A DNA stretch of 64,000 bases from Candidatus Formimonas warabiya (GTDB lineage Bacteria; Bacillota; Dehalobacteriia; Dehalobacteriales; Dehalobacteriaceae): contig NZ_CP017634.1 in assembly GCF_002777255.1 (NCBI RefSeq), positions 942,903 through 1,006,902 on the forward strand, read 5' to 3'. Shown one piece after another: positions 26,119 through 35,138 of this stretch. A program made the translations under genes and the position numbers. The first letter of the stretch is position 1. Every line of letters starts with the position of its first letter. A model generated the notes under the pieces. The model searched no databases. It had not been told where the DNA came from and saw only the letters and a list, made by a program, of their open reading frames with translations.

Positions 26119-26667
26119 ATGTTCGCACTAGCAGAGGTGATACGTGACGAAGTAGCCAGATGTGATATGACATTCCGGCAATTGGCCAGCAAAGTATCCG
26201 TGGCGCCAAGTACCTTAAGCCAGTACGTTACCGGCGAGAGGCCAATCCCACGGGAAACCGAGGCCAGCATCATAGAGAAACTGAATAGCCCGCGGATGTC
26301 CGAAGAAAGGTGCTCCCTATGTCGCGGCAATCTTTTCCCAACACGGTATTTGGACAACATTGATGACCACCCAGTGGTTGCTTTAAACAAGGTGATCGGG
26401 GAAGCATCGGAATTTATTAAAACCGCTAATATTGCGCGGGATGCCCTGATTAACAAGAAACAGGGAGTTTGTTTGGATAAGTCTGTTGAGGATGTTGTCA
26501 GGTCCATGGAGGATGAAGCGGCAGATCTCATTACCGGGGCCAAGACCGTGCTTATTAAGATGCAGGAGTGGTTCGGCCGGCCGGTTATCGAGACAATGAA
26601 CAGGCACATTGAAAAGCTGGAGAAAAGCGGATACTGCAGCAAAAGAATGGTCAATGAAGGGAGGTAA
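26119..26667 (+). CDS. HTH early regulator-like protein with CxxC
   Basis: 182 residues from ATG 26119 (AAAGGAGGTGAAG ahead). N-terminal XRE-like HTH (FRQLASKVSVAPSTLSQYVTGERPIP, ~20-45), then a CSLC pair (~65) and a helical C-terminal half. Probably a DNA-binding phage regulator; target unknown. Confidence 0.65.
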   Translation: MFALAEVIRDEVARCDMTFRQLASKVSVAPSTLSQYVTGERPIPRETEASIIEKLNSPRMSEERCSLCRGNLFPTRYLDNIDDHPVVALNKVIGEASEFIKTANIARDALINKKQGVCLDKSVEDVVRSMEDEAADLITGAKTVLIKMQEWFGRPVIETMNRHIEKLEKSGYCSKRMVNEGR

Positions 26668-26671
26668 ACTG

Positions 26672-27130
26672 ATGTTTATAAACATAACAAAAGAAAAAGA
26701 CGGCCATGTTGAGCCGCCAGTAAATAAAAATCTCCAATCCCATTATAGCAGACCTATATTGGACAAATCAACTAAAATCGGGGACCTGGTTTTGGCCCGG
26801 GAGGAATCATACGGATCCTATGTCTGCCAAGTCGAGAAGATCATCCCCGGGGGATTCATTGAGGTGACGGTGTTGTCCGTTGAAGAGTACCCGAGTCAGC
26901 ATGCAATTTTCTGGAGAGAAAAAATATCTCCCCGAAAGCCTCACGGCTTTCGTTCCCAAAAACGTTTCCACAATTATGAACCATATCTTGGGGCTACACC
27001 GGATTATCGGCAGTCATTGCTGAAGGCTATTGACACTGCCATGTTTCTGGCCGGGATCCGAGGTGATCGCGAGGAGCTCGAGGTCCTGCAAAGCCATCGG
27101 GATGAATTGATCCCCCGAGCGATAGCTTGA
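26672..27130 (+). CDS. Early prophage protein, unknown
   Basis: 152 residues; ATG 26672 after GAAGGGAGG. A beta-rich middle (IGDLVLAREESYGSYVCQVEKI..GFIEVTVLSVEEYPSQH) suggests a small barrel such as an SH3/Tudor-like fold; the C-terminus is helical. No family recognised. Confidence 0.6.
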   Translation: MFINITKEKDGHVEPPVNKNLQSHYSRPILDKSTKIGDLVLAREESYGSYVCQVEKIIPGGFIEVTVLSVEEYPSQHAIFWREKISPRKPHGFRSQKRFHNYEPYLGATPDYRQSLLKAIDTAMFLAGIRGDREELEVLQSHRDELIPRAIA

Positions 27131-27158
27131 ATAAAAAAAATAGTGAGGTGTAGAAAAA

Positions 27159-28211
27159 ATGACAGAGCCTTTACAGGTTCAAAAAATAGGTGCTGCCGCG
27201 GTTGAACTTAATTCCGGAAGCATCCGGGAAATGGAAGCCAGGTTGGCGGAGATAGAGGCGAAATTGAAACTTTCTCAAGATTTTTTTAAACGGGTCATGG
27301 AGAAAGATACCGATTACGGTATTATCCCTGGAACAAAAAAACCTTCACTTCTTCAGCCTGGGGCGGACAAGCTGAACTCTCTTTATGGGTTTGCGAAAAC
27401 GATTGTAGATAAAATGGAGAGCAAAGATTATGCTACCGGCCATTATGATGTCAGCGTAAAAGTCAGGCTGGTTCATAAAGCTACCGGCATAACCGCTGGA
27501 GAAGGTGAGGGCTCAGCCTGCACCAGAGAATCAAAATACCGATATCGCTGGGTTTATGAAAAAGATTTACCTAAGAGCCTGGATAAAGATTCCCTAGTTT
27601 CTAAAGATATGGAAGGACAGTACGGCCCCTTTAAGCTCTATCGCATTGAAAATGAGGATCTTTTTTCCCAGTGGAACACCGTCTTGAAAATGGCCATTAA
27701 GCGGGCTTACGTGGGAGCCACTCTGGCATCAACTGGGCTAAGCAGCATTTTTACTTATGCAGAAAATGAACTGGATGCCTGGATCGATGGGGAGCCCGGA
27801 GACGGTCAGGAAGGCCAGGATGGTCAGAAAAAACAGGGACAAGCCCCAGGCCAGAAAAACCAGCAGCCCCGTGGTCAAAACCAAAACCAAAATCGGTCTG
27901 GGCCCGGTTCAAGCAATAACCGGGGCGGCAACGCAAATGTTGCCTCAGAAAAACAAATAAAAGCCATTTTTGCTATCGGAAAGAGCAAAGGGCTTTCCCA
28001 GGAGGATGTAAAGCAATTGGCTCTGGTACAAGTCGGGAAAGAACCAAACAATGGCATGAGCTCCCAGGAAGCAAGCAACCTTATCGGTTTTATGCAAAGT
28101 GCTTCTCCGGAAGAACTTCAGGATTTGCTTCGTGGAGGCGAAGATTATTCAGGGTATGACGATGATAATCTTCCTGAAGACCTATTCCCTGACCAGGGAG
28201 GAAACTACTAA
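27159..28211 (+). CDS. Probable phage recombination/annealing-type protein
   Basis: 350 residues. The N-terminal ~210 residues carry DYGIIPGTKKPSLLQPGADKL and KMAIKRAYVGATLASTGLSSIF, then a Gln/Gly/Asn-rich linker (~225-265). A C-terminal helical tail (SEKQIKAIFAIGKSKGLSQEDV) resembles tails seen on RecT/ERF-type proteins. Its stop overlaps sbcD, so an annealing protein feeding on SbcCD products is the natural inference. It could instead be a single-strand-binding or replication accessory protein. Confidence 0.55.
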   Translation: MTEPLQVQKIGAAAVELNSGSIREMEARLAEIEAKLKLSQDFFKRVMEKDTDYGIIPGTKKPSLLQPGADKLNSLYGFAKTIVDKMESKDYATGHYDVSVKVRLVHKATGITAGEGEGSACTRESKYRYRWVYEKDLPKSLDKDSLVSKDMEGQYGPFKLYRIENEDLFSQWNTVLKMAIKRAYVGATLASTGLSSIFTYAENELDAWIDGEPGDGQEGQDGQKKQGQAPGQKNQQPRGQNQNQNRSGPGSSNNRGGNANVASEKQIKAIFAIGKSKGLSQEDVKQLALVQVGKEPNNGMSSQEASNLIGFMQSASPEELQDLLRGGEDYSGYDDDNLPEDLFPDQGGNY

Positions 28212-29359
28212 TGAAAATTGCCCATATCGGTGATATCCATTGGGGCCTGAATTATCCGGGCCCCACCCCGCAGTCAAGATTCAATGATATCTGCACTATT
28301 ATGAATTGGTCCGCCGATCGGATTATAGAGGAAGGATGCGAGCTTGTTCTAATGGCTGGGGACGCCTTTAAAGATGCCCGTGTCTTTATCGACCGGGCGA
28401 GTATTGAGATTAAGGCTTTTGCTGATTGGCTCAGAAGACTAACTTCCGCTGGCATCGATGTGATTGTGATCAGCGGAACCCCGTCTCATGATGCGGTGGC
28501 AGCCTATGAGATCATAAAAGAAATGTTAATTCTGGGTGTTAAGATTCATACTGTACCGGCAGTGGAGACTTTCAATAATGTATCTATTGTCTGCCTTCCA
28601 GGGATGAATCGTTCCGGCATTCTTACGGAAGAAGAATGCCGGGGACTGGCCCCCCATGTGGTCCATCAAATAATGACGGATCGAATCACTGAAACCTGCC
28701 AATCCCTACGTAACTTGTGTGGATATGAGCCTCGCATTCTAATGGGACATCTAACTTTTGACATGGCTGAAAAGGGCTTTGAGGATGTTCTGATGCAGCA
28801 TGAGCCGGTCTTAACCCGGGAGGCAACAGAAGGGTTTGACCTTGTCCTGCTGGGGCATATTCATCGACCTCAACGGAATGAGAATGTCTTTTATTGTGGC
28901 AGCCCAGAAAGGCTCAGCTTTAATGATGAGCATATCACCCCAGGGTTTTGGATCCATGAAGTTGGAGGTAGTTCTAGATTTATTGAAACACCAGCACGGC
29001 AGTTTTATACAGCTCAATGGAATGAAAGAGATGTTGAGAGGTACCTCGACGGCAATAATTTAAGCTTTGTGTTTGATGGCGCCATTACCCGTATCCATTA
29101 TACCTGCTCTGAGGAATTGAATAGACGTCTCAACCGTAAAGCATTGGAAAAGGATCTTTATGATGCCGGCGCCTTTTTTGTCCAAGAAATCAAAGCAGAT
29201 ATCCAGCGTACAGACCGGGCCCGGGATCAGGAAGTCACCGAATCCTTAGGGCCGGTGGAAACCGTGGGTAAATGGGCTGTGAACCAGAACATAGCCCAAT
29301 CAGAAATCGAGGCACTGCAAAGAATGACAGCCAGCCTCATCGAGGAGGTGTCAGCATGA
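28211..29359 (+). CDS. SbcD/Mre11-like exonuclease subunit
   Basis: 382 residues, metallophosphoesterase fold. Motifs: GDIHWG (~7-12), MAGDAFKD (~48-55), GTPSHD (~88-93, where most relatives have GNHD), MGHLTFD (~177) and LLGHIHRPQ (~214-222). Start overlaps the upstream stop by one base and its stop overlaps sbcC (ATGA). With SbcC it should form the Mn-dependent nuclease that trims DNA ends, used by phages such as T4 and T5 for recombination. Confidence 0.85.
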   Translation: MKIAHIGDIHWGLNYPGPTPQSRFNDICTIMNWSADRIIEEGCELVLMAGDAFKDARVFIDRASIEIKAFADWLRRLTSAGIDVIVISGTPSHDAVAAYEIIKEMLILGVKIHTVPAVETFNNVSIVCLPGMNRSGILTEEECRGLAPHVVHQIMTDRITETCQSLRNLCGYEPRILMGHLTFDMAEKGFEDVLMQHEPVLTREATEGFDLVLLGHIHRPQRNENVFYCGSPERLSFNDEHITPGFWIHEVGGSSRFIETPARQFYTAQWNERDVERYLDGNNLSFVFDGAITRIHYTCSEELNRRLNRKALEKDLYDAGAFFVQEIKADIQRTDRARDQEVTESLGPVETVGKWAVNQNIAQSEIEALQRMTASLIEEVSA

Positions 29360-31923
29360 TCCCCTTGAGAATTGAAGCAACCAATATTGGGGCGGTACCC
29401 CATGTAGATATTGACCTTTCCAACATCAACCTAGCCTCTATTTGCGGCCCCAACGGGGTGGGGAAGAGCACCATTTTCACTATTGCCCCAGTATTTGCTC
29501 TGTTCGGAGAAACCAAGAATAGCTGCGGAATGGACAACATGGTCCGGCTAGGAACCCAGGAGATGGACTCAACTTTAGAATTCGAACACCGCGGGGAGAT
29601 ATACCGAGTGATCCGGACCCGGTCCACCAAGGGCAAAGGGAAGACTACTCTGGAGCTTCAGAGGTTGATCGAAGATCCGGAACTGAGTGCCAGGAAGTGG
29701 GATAGCCTATCAGGTACAACTACCTGGGAAACAGAGGATAAAATCAAGGAACTTTTGAATCTGGACGCAGAGACATTTCTGGCCAGTAGCATGATCCTCC
29801 AGGGAAAGGCCAATGAATTCACTTCCAAGCCTGCTGGCCAGAGAAAGGCTATCCTGGCCCAGATCCTGGGACTTGAAATCTATGACCGCCTCCTTGAAAA
29901 GGCTAAGGAGAAGGAGCGGGCTGTAAACATCGAATTGGAAAAGGCTAAAGCAAAACTCTCTGAATTGGATACCAGGCTGGTTGCTAAACCCGCCGTAGAA
30001 TCAGAACGCGCCGTTTGCCTCGATGAAATCTCAAGGATAGAAGCAGAGATTCAATCAAAAGAGTCAGAACTGCGGCAAGCCCGGGACAGAGTCCGTCAAC
30101 TAGAAATCAAGCAGCAACGTGCAAGAGAACTCGACCGACAGATCGATACCCTCTGGACTGAGATTGAGCAGAAGGAAAGCGAGAAGTCGGAGCATGGGGA
30201 TAAGCTGGTCCGGGCGCAAAAGATTCTGGATTCTGAAGCTCAGATTCTTTCAAAATCGAATGAACATGAACAGGTTAAGCAGCGTATTACTGTATTGCAA
30301 ACCAAGCAACCCCGCCTTTCTGAATTAGACATCCAGGAACGACAGATCCGGGGGGAATTGGTAAAAATAGAAAGCCAATTGACTACCACTTCCCAGCAGG
30401 TTACAAAGACCGAAACAATACTTGCATGCCAGTCAGAGCTTGAACAAGCTGTCAATGAATTCAATCTGTTAGGCGCGGATATTGAAAGACTGGACAAGTT
30501 GGCTGAAACTTTCCGCATCCAAGAACTTAATGCTATTCAGAAAAAAGCCGCATGGGAGAAAAAGGATACGGAAATAGAAAACCGAGCAAAGGAATTAAAT
30601 GATCAAATCTCAGGACTCAAAAAAAAGGTTGAAATGCTCGGCAATAGCGGCTGCATCAATCCGGAGAATGCTCAGTGCAGATTCCTGGCCGACGCTCAGG
30701 ATGCAAAGAAGAAGCTTCCCGATCTGGAAAAAGAACTGGCGAGTATCGATGGGTCCCAGATCCAACCGTATTGGGAAGAATACCAGAATGCAAAAAGATC
30801 CGTGGAAGAACTGAAATATGACCCGCTGCAACACAAGCAAAGTAAAGAAAGGCTGAATTTCCTCAGGCCGAAGGTGGAACAGGCGGCCCAGTTAGATTCT
30901 AAACAGGAACTCCTCCAAAACCTGAAACAGCAGAAATCACAGGCTGAAGAGCAAAAAGGACAGATATTGGATCGCATTAAGGGCTTTCAGGCCGAGAGGA
31001 TCAAATTGGTCGAGGAATTAAAGCCACTAACGGAACTGGAAGCCAGACTTCCTAAGCTTGCCCAATGGGCTCAAGTCAAGGACCAGCTTCCTGCAGCCCG
31101 GGGAATGGTCGCAGTGACCAATGAGACGATCGCCAAATTGAAAACTGAGATTGAGCTGAAGCGAAAGACCGCATACCAGCTAGGGAATGAGAAGAATGAG
31201 ATTGACCGTTGGGTGGACAATCTTCCTACAGAGCTAGGTGGTATCGCTGATTTAGAAGAAAATCTGGGAACGTTGCGCAAAGAACTGACTGACTATAGTA
31301 CCAGGGCCGGAGTGATCGACGCCCAATTGAAATCATTAGAAAAAGACGAAGAGGAGCGCCGGCAGATTAAAGATCAGATCATCCCCCTTGCAAAAGACCT
31401 GGTGCGGTGGCAAACACTGGTGAAGGCTTACGGCCGGGACGGGATCCCCGCCCTGATCATTGAGAATGCGGTCCCCGAGCTAGAGCGTATCGCCAACGAG
31501 ATCCTGGGGCAGATGTCCAAGGGTGAGCATTCTCTGCGATTTGAAACCCAGCGTGACCTGAAAAGCAGGGCGGGTGTAAAGGAAACCCTGGATATTATCG
31601 TATCAGATTGGATCGGGGACAGGCCTTATGAAACTTTCAGTGGCGGGGAGCAGCTGCGCATTGACTTTGCAATTCGGTTTGCCCTTGCGGAGCTGCTAGC
31701 CAGGCGAGCCGGCTCCCGGGTGGAATGGCTGACGATCGATGAAGGATTAGGAAGTCAGGATGCAGTACACAGGGGTCTGGTCCTGGAGGCAATCAAGAGC
31801 GTGGCAGACCGATTTAGAAAGGTCTTGGTTATTACCCACATTGAGGAGGCTCAGGCGGTTTTTGAACAGCAAATCTATTTGGAACCTGGGGAAGATGGGG
31901 TAAGAGTAAAGCTTGCTGCATAA
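29356..31923 (+). CDS. SbcC/Rad50-like ATPase subunit
   Basis: 855 residues, ABC/SMC-type. Walker A GPNGVGKST is at ~34-42, long coiled coils run ~190-690, the ABC signature TFSGGEQLRIDFA is near 760 and Walker B LTIDEGLGSQD near 795. The zinc-hook site reads GCINPENAQC (CX7C) rather than the usual CxxC. ATG 29356 follows GAGGAGGTG and overlaps sbcD by four bases. Partner of the SbcD-like nuclease. Confidence 0.9.
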   Translation: MIPLRIEATNIGAVPHVDIDLSNINLASICGPNGVGKSTIFTIAPVFALFGETKNSCGMDNMVRLGTQEMDSTLEFEHRGEIYRVIRTRSTKGKGKTTLELQRLIEDPELSARKWDSLSGTTTWETEDKIKELLNLDAETFLASSMILQGKANEFTSKPAGQRKAILAQILGLEIYDRLLEKAKEKERAVNIELEKAKAKLSELDTRLVAKPAVESERAVCLDEISRIEAEIQSKESELRQARDRVRQLEIKQQRARELDRQIDTLWTEIEQKESEKSEHGDKLVRAQKILDSEAQILSKSNEHEQVKQRITVLQTKQPRLSELDIQERQIRGELVKIESQLTTTSQQVTKTETILACQSELEQAVNEFNLLGADIERLDKLAETFRIQELNAIQKKAAWEKKDTEIENRAKELNDQISGLKKKVEMLGNSGCINPENAQCRFLADAQDAKKKLPDLEKELASIDGSQIQPYWEEYQNAKRSVEELKYDPLQHKQSKERLNFLRPKVEQAAQLDSKQELLQNLKQQKSQAEEQKGQILDRIKGFQAERIKLVEELKPLTELEARLPKLAQWAQVKDQLPAARGMVAVTNETIAKLKTEIELKRKTAYQLGNEKNEIDRWVDNLPTELGGIADLEENLGTLRKELTDYSTRAGVIDAQLKSLEKDEEERRQIKDQIIPLAKDLVRWQTLVKAYGRDGIPALIIENAVPELERIANEILGQMSKGEHSLRFETQRDLKSRAGVKETLDIIVSDWIGDRPYETFSGGEQLRIDFAIRFALAELLARRAGSRVEWLTIDEGLGSQDAVHRGLVLEAIKSVADRFRKVLVITHIEEAQAVFEQQIYLEPGEDGVRVKLAA

Positions 31924-31982
31924 ATTTTTTTACCCCTCAGCGGAAAAATTTAACTCTGTTACCAAGAAGGAGGTTAAAAACG

Positions 31983-32165
31983 ATGACGGCCATTTTAGAA
32001 ATGGAGATGCCGATCACTTGCTGCGATTGTAAACTGTCCTGGTATGAGTCCGGTGATGATGGTGAGGTTCTAATATGTGTGCCTTTGTTATCGGATTCGG
32101 AAGCTGATCTTGTAGAAGGAACTTTTTTATCGCGCCGTCCGGATTGCCCATTACGAGCCGTTTAG
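31983..32165 (+). CDS. Small Cys-containing prophage protein
   Basis: 60 residues: CCDC (~13-16), one Cys near 32 and one near 55 (DCPL), plausible zinc ligands. AGAAGGAGG eight bases before the ATG is strong support for a real gene. Function unknown. Confidence 0.6.
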   Translation: MTAILEMEMPITCCDCKLSWYESGDDGEVLICVPLLSDSEADLVEGTFLSRRPDCPLRAV

Positions 32166-32399
32166 TCAGGGCGATTACCGATTATGGATAAATTAACGCT
32201 TTGAACCCAATGAAGAGGCTCCGCCCGATGATGTAATGGGATACGCATAAGGCGTTAACTGGTCGGACGGAGGGCGGGGCGATTAAGAAAATAAATGAAA
32301 ATGATTAGTGAAAAAACGATTATTTGAAAACCGAATGCGCGCAGCCGGAAGCCGGGGCCGACCAGCCGGGGACCGGTTAATGTAAAGGAGATGAGAATC
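32166..32399. other. GC-rich intergenic stretch
   Basis: About 230 bp without a supported gene; contains GGTCGGACGGAGGGCGGGGCG near 32260 and CCGG-rich runs near 32340-32375. No clear promoter or terminator. Confidence 0.4.
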
Positions 32400-32582
32400 T
32401 TGGGTAAAAAGCCTAAAGGTAGTTTTAAAGATTCGAGAGGAAAATTGTTTGTTGATTGTGCTGAATGTAAGCGAGGCGGCAATGGCGATGACGCAGACAA
32501 GTGTTCATCAGGATGGAATAAAAAAAGAATTAACAATGGCGGCTGTTTCTGCGGTGATCTAATGGAGAAGTTTGAGATTTAG
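32400..32582 (+). CDS. Small Cys-rich zinc-binding-like protein
   Basis: 60 residues from TTG 32400 (AAAGGAG ends nine bases upstream; ATG 32391 overlaps that site). CAEC (~21-24), one Cys (~35) and CFC (~49-51) give five cysteines suited to a metal site. Unknown function. Confidence 0.5.
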   Translation: MGKKPKGSFKDSRGKLFVDCAECKRGGNGDDADKCSSGWNKKRINNGGCFCGDLMEKFEI

Positions 32583-32594
32583 GGGGCAAATATC

Positions 32595-32756
32595 ATGACC
32601 AGATGCAGACGATGCCACCGGCGCCTGAAGGATCCTGTATCAATCGAGCGGGAACTCGGGCCCAGTTGCTACAAAAAGGTAGGGAAGCCCCCAATAATCA
32701 AGCAGTTAGAATTGTTTTTTGAAACTGATCAGAAGAGGGAGGTGCCAAATGCGTAA
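32595..32756 (+). CDS. DUF6011-like small zinc protein
   Basis: 53 residues: MTRCRRCHRRLKDPVSIERE then LGPSCYKK, i.e. CxxC plus GPxC, the pattern of DUF6011 proteins in phages. GGGGG lies before the ATG. It overlaps the next gene's start by eight bases. Confidence 0.6.
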   Translation: MTRCRRCHRRLKDPVSIERELGPSCYKKVGKPPIIKQLELFFETDQKREVPNA

Positions 32757-33060
32757 ACTTTTTGTCGTGTTTTTGATCATACTCATCTTATTTTTTATCG
32801 TTCCTGGGGTGATCGATTCTTATGCACGGGTCCAGCCCGAGCGGCCCCAGCGGTATACCATGCATGTGGTCAGGCCTGGAGATTGCTTCTGGAACCTGTC
32901 TGAGGCATATATGCCGAAGGTTGATCCCAGGATCGGGGTGAGGTGGATTCAGGAGGCGAATGGGCTTGAGGATGAGCCGGGATACGTGATGCAGCCGGGC
33001 GACCGCCTAAATGTTCCGGATGAGGATGGGGAATTAGCAGAGCCATATGGGCAGGATTAG
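32749..33060 (+). CDS. Small secreted/membrane-anchored LysM-like protein
   Basis: 103 residues from ATG 32749 (GAGGGAGGTG upstream). N-terminal signal anchor (~4-24: LFVVFLIILILFFIVPGVI) and a LysM-like domain (YTMHVVRPGDCFWNLSEAY ... VMQPGDRLNVP, ~37-92). It would face the cell wall, similar in layout to YneA/LysM envelope proteins. Unusual among early phage genes. Confidence 0.7.
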   Translation: MRKLFVVFLIILILFFIVPGVIDSYARVQPERPQRYTMHVVRPGDCFWNLSEAYMPKVDPRIGVRWIQEANGLEDEPGYVMQPGDRLNVPDEDGELAEPYGQD

Positions 33061-33090
33061 ATTTATATAACGTGTTGGCGGAGTGATTCT

Positions 33091-33864
33091 ATGAACTACA
33101 TAAAAGAAATCAATGCCTTTTACGATTGGCTCGAAACCAACTCTATATCTGACTCCTGTATTGTCTTATGGCATGCCTTAATGCACATATGCAATAAAGC
33201 AGGATGGGTAACGGAGTTCGCAGTAGCTATATCCACCCTTGAAACCAAAACTGGGTTGAAGAAAGACGCGATTATAAGGGCGCGTCAAAGGCTGCAACAA
33301 TCTGGAAGAATAATATTTAAAAGTAGATCAGGCCAGCAGTCAGCACTCTACATAATCATTCCGTTCGAAATTAATTGCGTCGTTTTAAACGACACTAACT
33401 ACGACACTAACTGCAACGCAAACCGCGCACAAAGTGCAACACAAACCACAACACAAACCGCGTCCATTATTAAACTAAACGATATTATTACTACTCCTAC
33501 TATCCCCGCATGTGAGGAATTCAATATTTTTAAATTCATCGAAAGGGAGTTAGGGTATCCGCTTAGTTCCACACAGATGGACATGATCATGAAGTGGCAG
33601 GGAAATAATTCCGACGAACTAATCAAGTGCGCGGTAGCGGAGGCACTGGCACAAAACGTCAGGACATTTGCCTATATTGACAAAATTATTTTGTCCTGGG
33701 AAACAAGTGGGATAAAAACTATTCAGCAGGTATCTGCAGCCAAAGAAGAATTCCAGAAAAGGCGTGAAAAATCTCGGGATAAAAAGGGGAGGAGAGGGCA
33801 AATAGCCGAACCCAAGAAGGAAGAAAAAGGAAAATATAATTGGCTATATGAAAATCTTAAGTAG
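33091..33864 (+). CDS. DnaD-domain phage replication initiation protein
   Basis: 257 residues. N-terminal winged-helix-like part (~1-95), a Thr/Asn/Gln-rich linker, then a DnaD domain (~145-215: FIERELGYPLSSTQMDMI ... NVRTFAYIDKIILSW with YID-x-IL-x-W end) and a basic tail. Such proteins melt or mark the phage origin and help load helicase. No helicase loader follows, so host DnaC/DnaI is presumably used. Confidence 0.8.
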   Translation: MNYIKEINAFYDWLETNSISDSCIVLWHALMHICNKAGWVTEFAVAISTLETKTGLKKDAIIRARQRLQQSGRIIFKSRSGQQSALYIIIPFEINCVVLNDTNYDTNCNANRAQSATQTTTQTASIIKLNDIITTPTIPACEEFNIFKFIERELGYPLSSTQMDMIMKWQGNNSDELIKCAVAEALAQNVRTFAYIDKIILSWETSGIKTIQQVSAAKEEFQKRREKSRDKKGRRGQIAEPKKEEKGKYNWLYENLK

Positions 33865-33887
33865 ATGGATTTGGAGGGATAAAAAAT

Positions 33888-34142
33888 ATGAAAAATGGTC
33901 TTGATGATTTACAGAATCATTTATTTGCCCAGCTGGAGCGGCTTGGTGATGAGGACCTGAAAGGGGACGATCTCTCGGAAGAAATTAATAGGGCAAAGGC
34001 TATTTCCGATATTGCAACGCAAGTAATAGCAAACAGCAATTTGGTGCTGAAAGCAATGACATTTACAAAGGAGTATGGCATTGGGGGAAATGAAAGTAAA
34101 AAAATGCCTACAATGCTGAAGGAGTTATTTTTGAAGGAGTAG
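33888..34142 (+). CDS. Small phage protein, unknown
   Basis: 84 residues; GGAGGG ahead of the ATG. Helical: NRAKAISDIATQVIANSNLVLKAMTFTKEYG, a pattern common in small proteins near phage HNH or replication genes. No function assigned. Confidence 0.6.
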   Translation: MKNGLDDLQNHLFAQLERLGDEDLKGDDLSEEINRAKAISDIATQVIANSNLVLKAMTFTKEYGIGGNESKKMPTMLKELFLKE

Positions 34143-34145
34143 AGG

Positions 34146-34931
34146 ATGATCGTGAAAAACTATCCGGAAGAAGTAAAGGCTTTTATCGCTCAAAACGTAA
34201 AAGGAATGACGCTAAAAACCCTGATTGAGCTTGTTAATGCGAAATTCGGCATGGATTTCACAGAAAGTAAAATGAAGTCGTATAAGACAAATCATGGACT
34301 AAAAAGTGGAATTGGACAAGGTGTTCCGGCCGGACTGCCTACAAAGCTGTATCCCGAAGAAGTCCGGAAGTTTATCAACGATCATTATATCGGGGTTGGT
34401 CATCAGGGGATGGCAGATCTGCTGAATAAGATGTTTGGAACGAACTATACCAAGGATCAGATGAAAGCCTATTATGCTAGATTCAAGCTCGACAGTGGTT
34501 TAAAAGGATACTTCCAGAAGGGACGTAATCCCTGGAACAAAGGAAAAAAAGGTACTGGTGGATGGGAACCCACTCAATTCAAAAAGGGGCACACACCAAC
34601 TAATTACAGGCCGGTTGGATCTGAACGGATTAATGTTGATGGCTATATAGAGATAAAGATTGCTGATCCAAACAAGTGGAGACCAAAACACCAAGTAGTA
34701 TGGGAACAAACAAACGGTCCAATTCCAAAAGGCCATACCATCATTTTTGGCGACGGAAACAAGCAAAATTTAGAACCCAATAACCTTATTCTTGTTTCCC
34801 GGAAGCAGCTCGTAAGGTTAAATAAGCATAATTTGATTCAAAACGATGCTAATCTAACAAGAACAGCGATAGTGATTGCTGATATTTATAACAAAATTGG
34901 AGAAAGAAAGCGGAAAAATAAAATACGTTAG
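34146..34931 (+). CDS. HNH endonuclease with duplicated N-terminal DNA-binding repeat
   Basis: 261 residues. Two related repeats (YPEEVKAFI..., ~5-50 and YPEEVRKFI..., ~68-115) precede an NUMOD/HNH-like core (DGYIEIKIADPNKWRPKHQVVWEQTNGPIPKGHTIIFGDGNKQNLEPNNL, in parts). The H-G-H-x-I and N residues match free-standing phage HNH nucleases, probably a homing-type enzyme. Confidence 0.8.
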   Translation: MIVKNYPEEVKAFIAQNVKGMTLKTLIELVNAKFGMDFTESKMKSYKTNHGLKSGIGQGVPAGLPTKLYPEEVRKFINDHYIGVGHQGMADLLNKMFGTNYTKDQMKAYYARFKLDSGLKGYFQKGRNPWNKGKKGTGGWEPTQFKKGHTPTNYRPVGSERINVDGYIEIKIADPNKWRPKHQVVWEQTNGPIPKGHTIIFGDGNKQNLEPNNLILVSRKQLVRLNKHNLIQNDANLTRTAIVIADIYNKIGERKRKNKIR

Positions 34932-34946
34932 CGGAGGTGTAAAAAA

Positions 34947-35135
34947 ATGCCTCGGAAGAACTGCAATGCCCGCCTACGTGAGCGGGGGAAAAAGATAAAA
35001 GCACAGCCGAATTTCCGGATTGAGGTTGACATTCCCTCCAGGCCGTGGCGGCTTATAAACGATTTTAGACCGGGAGTGATAGTGGCTGAGGCCAGAATTG
35101 AAAATTCTACTCTAAAATTGGACAAGGTGGTGTGA
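34947..35135 (+). CDS. Small basic phage protein
   Basis: 62 residues, strongly basic N-terminus (MPRKNCNARLRERGKKIKA) and a beta-rich rest. GCGGAGGTG before the ATG. Lies three bases before pcfK and may be part of that module. Confidence 0.55.
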   Translation: MPRKNCNARLRERGKKIKAQPNFRIEVDIPSRPWRLINDFRPGVIVAEARIENSTLKLDKVV

Positions 35136-35138
35136 AAA

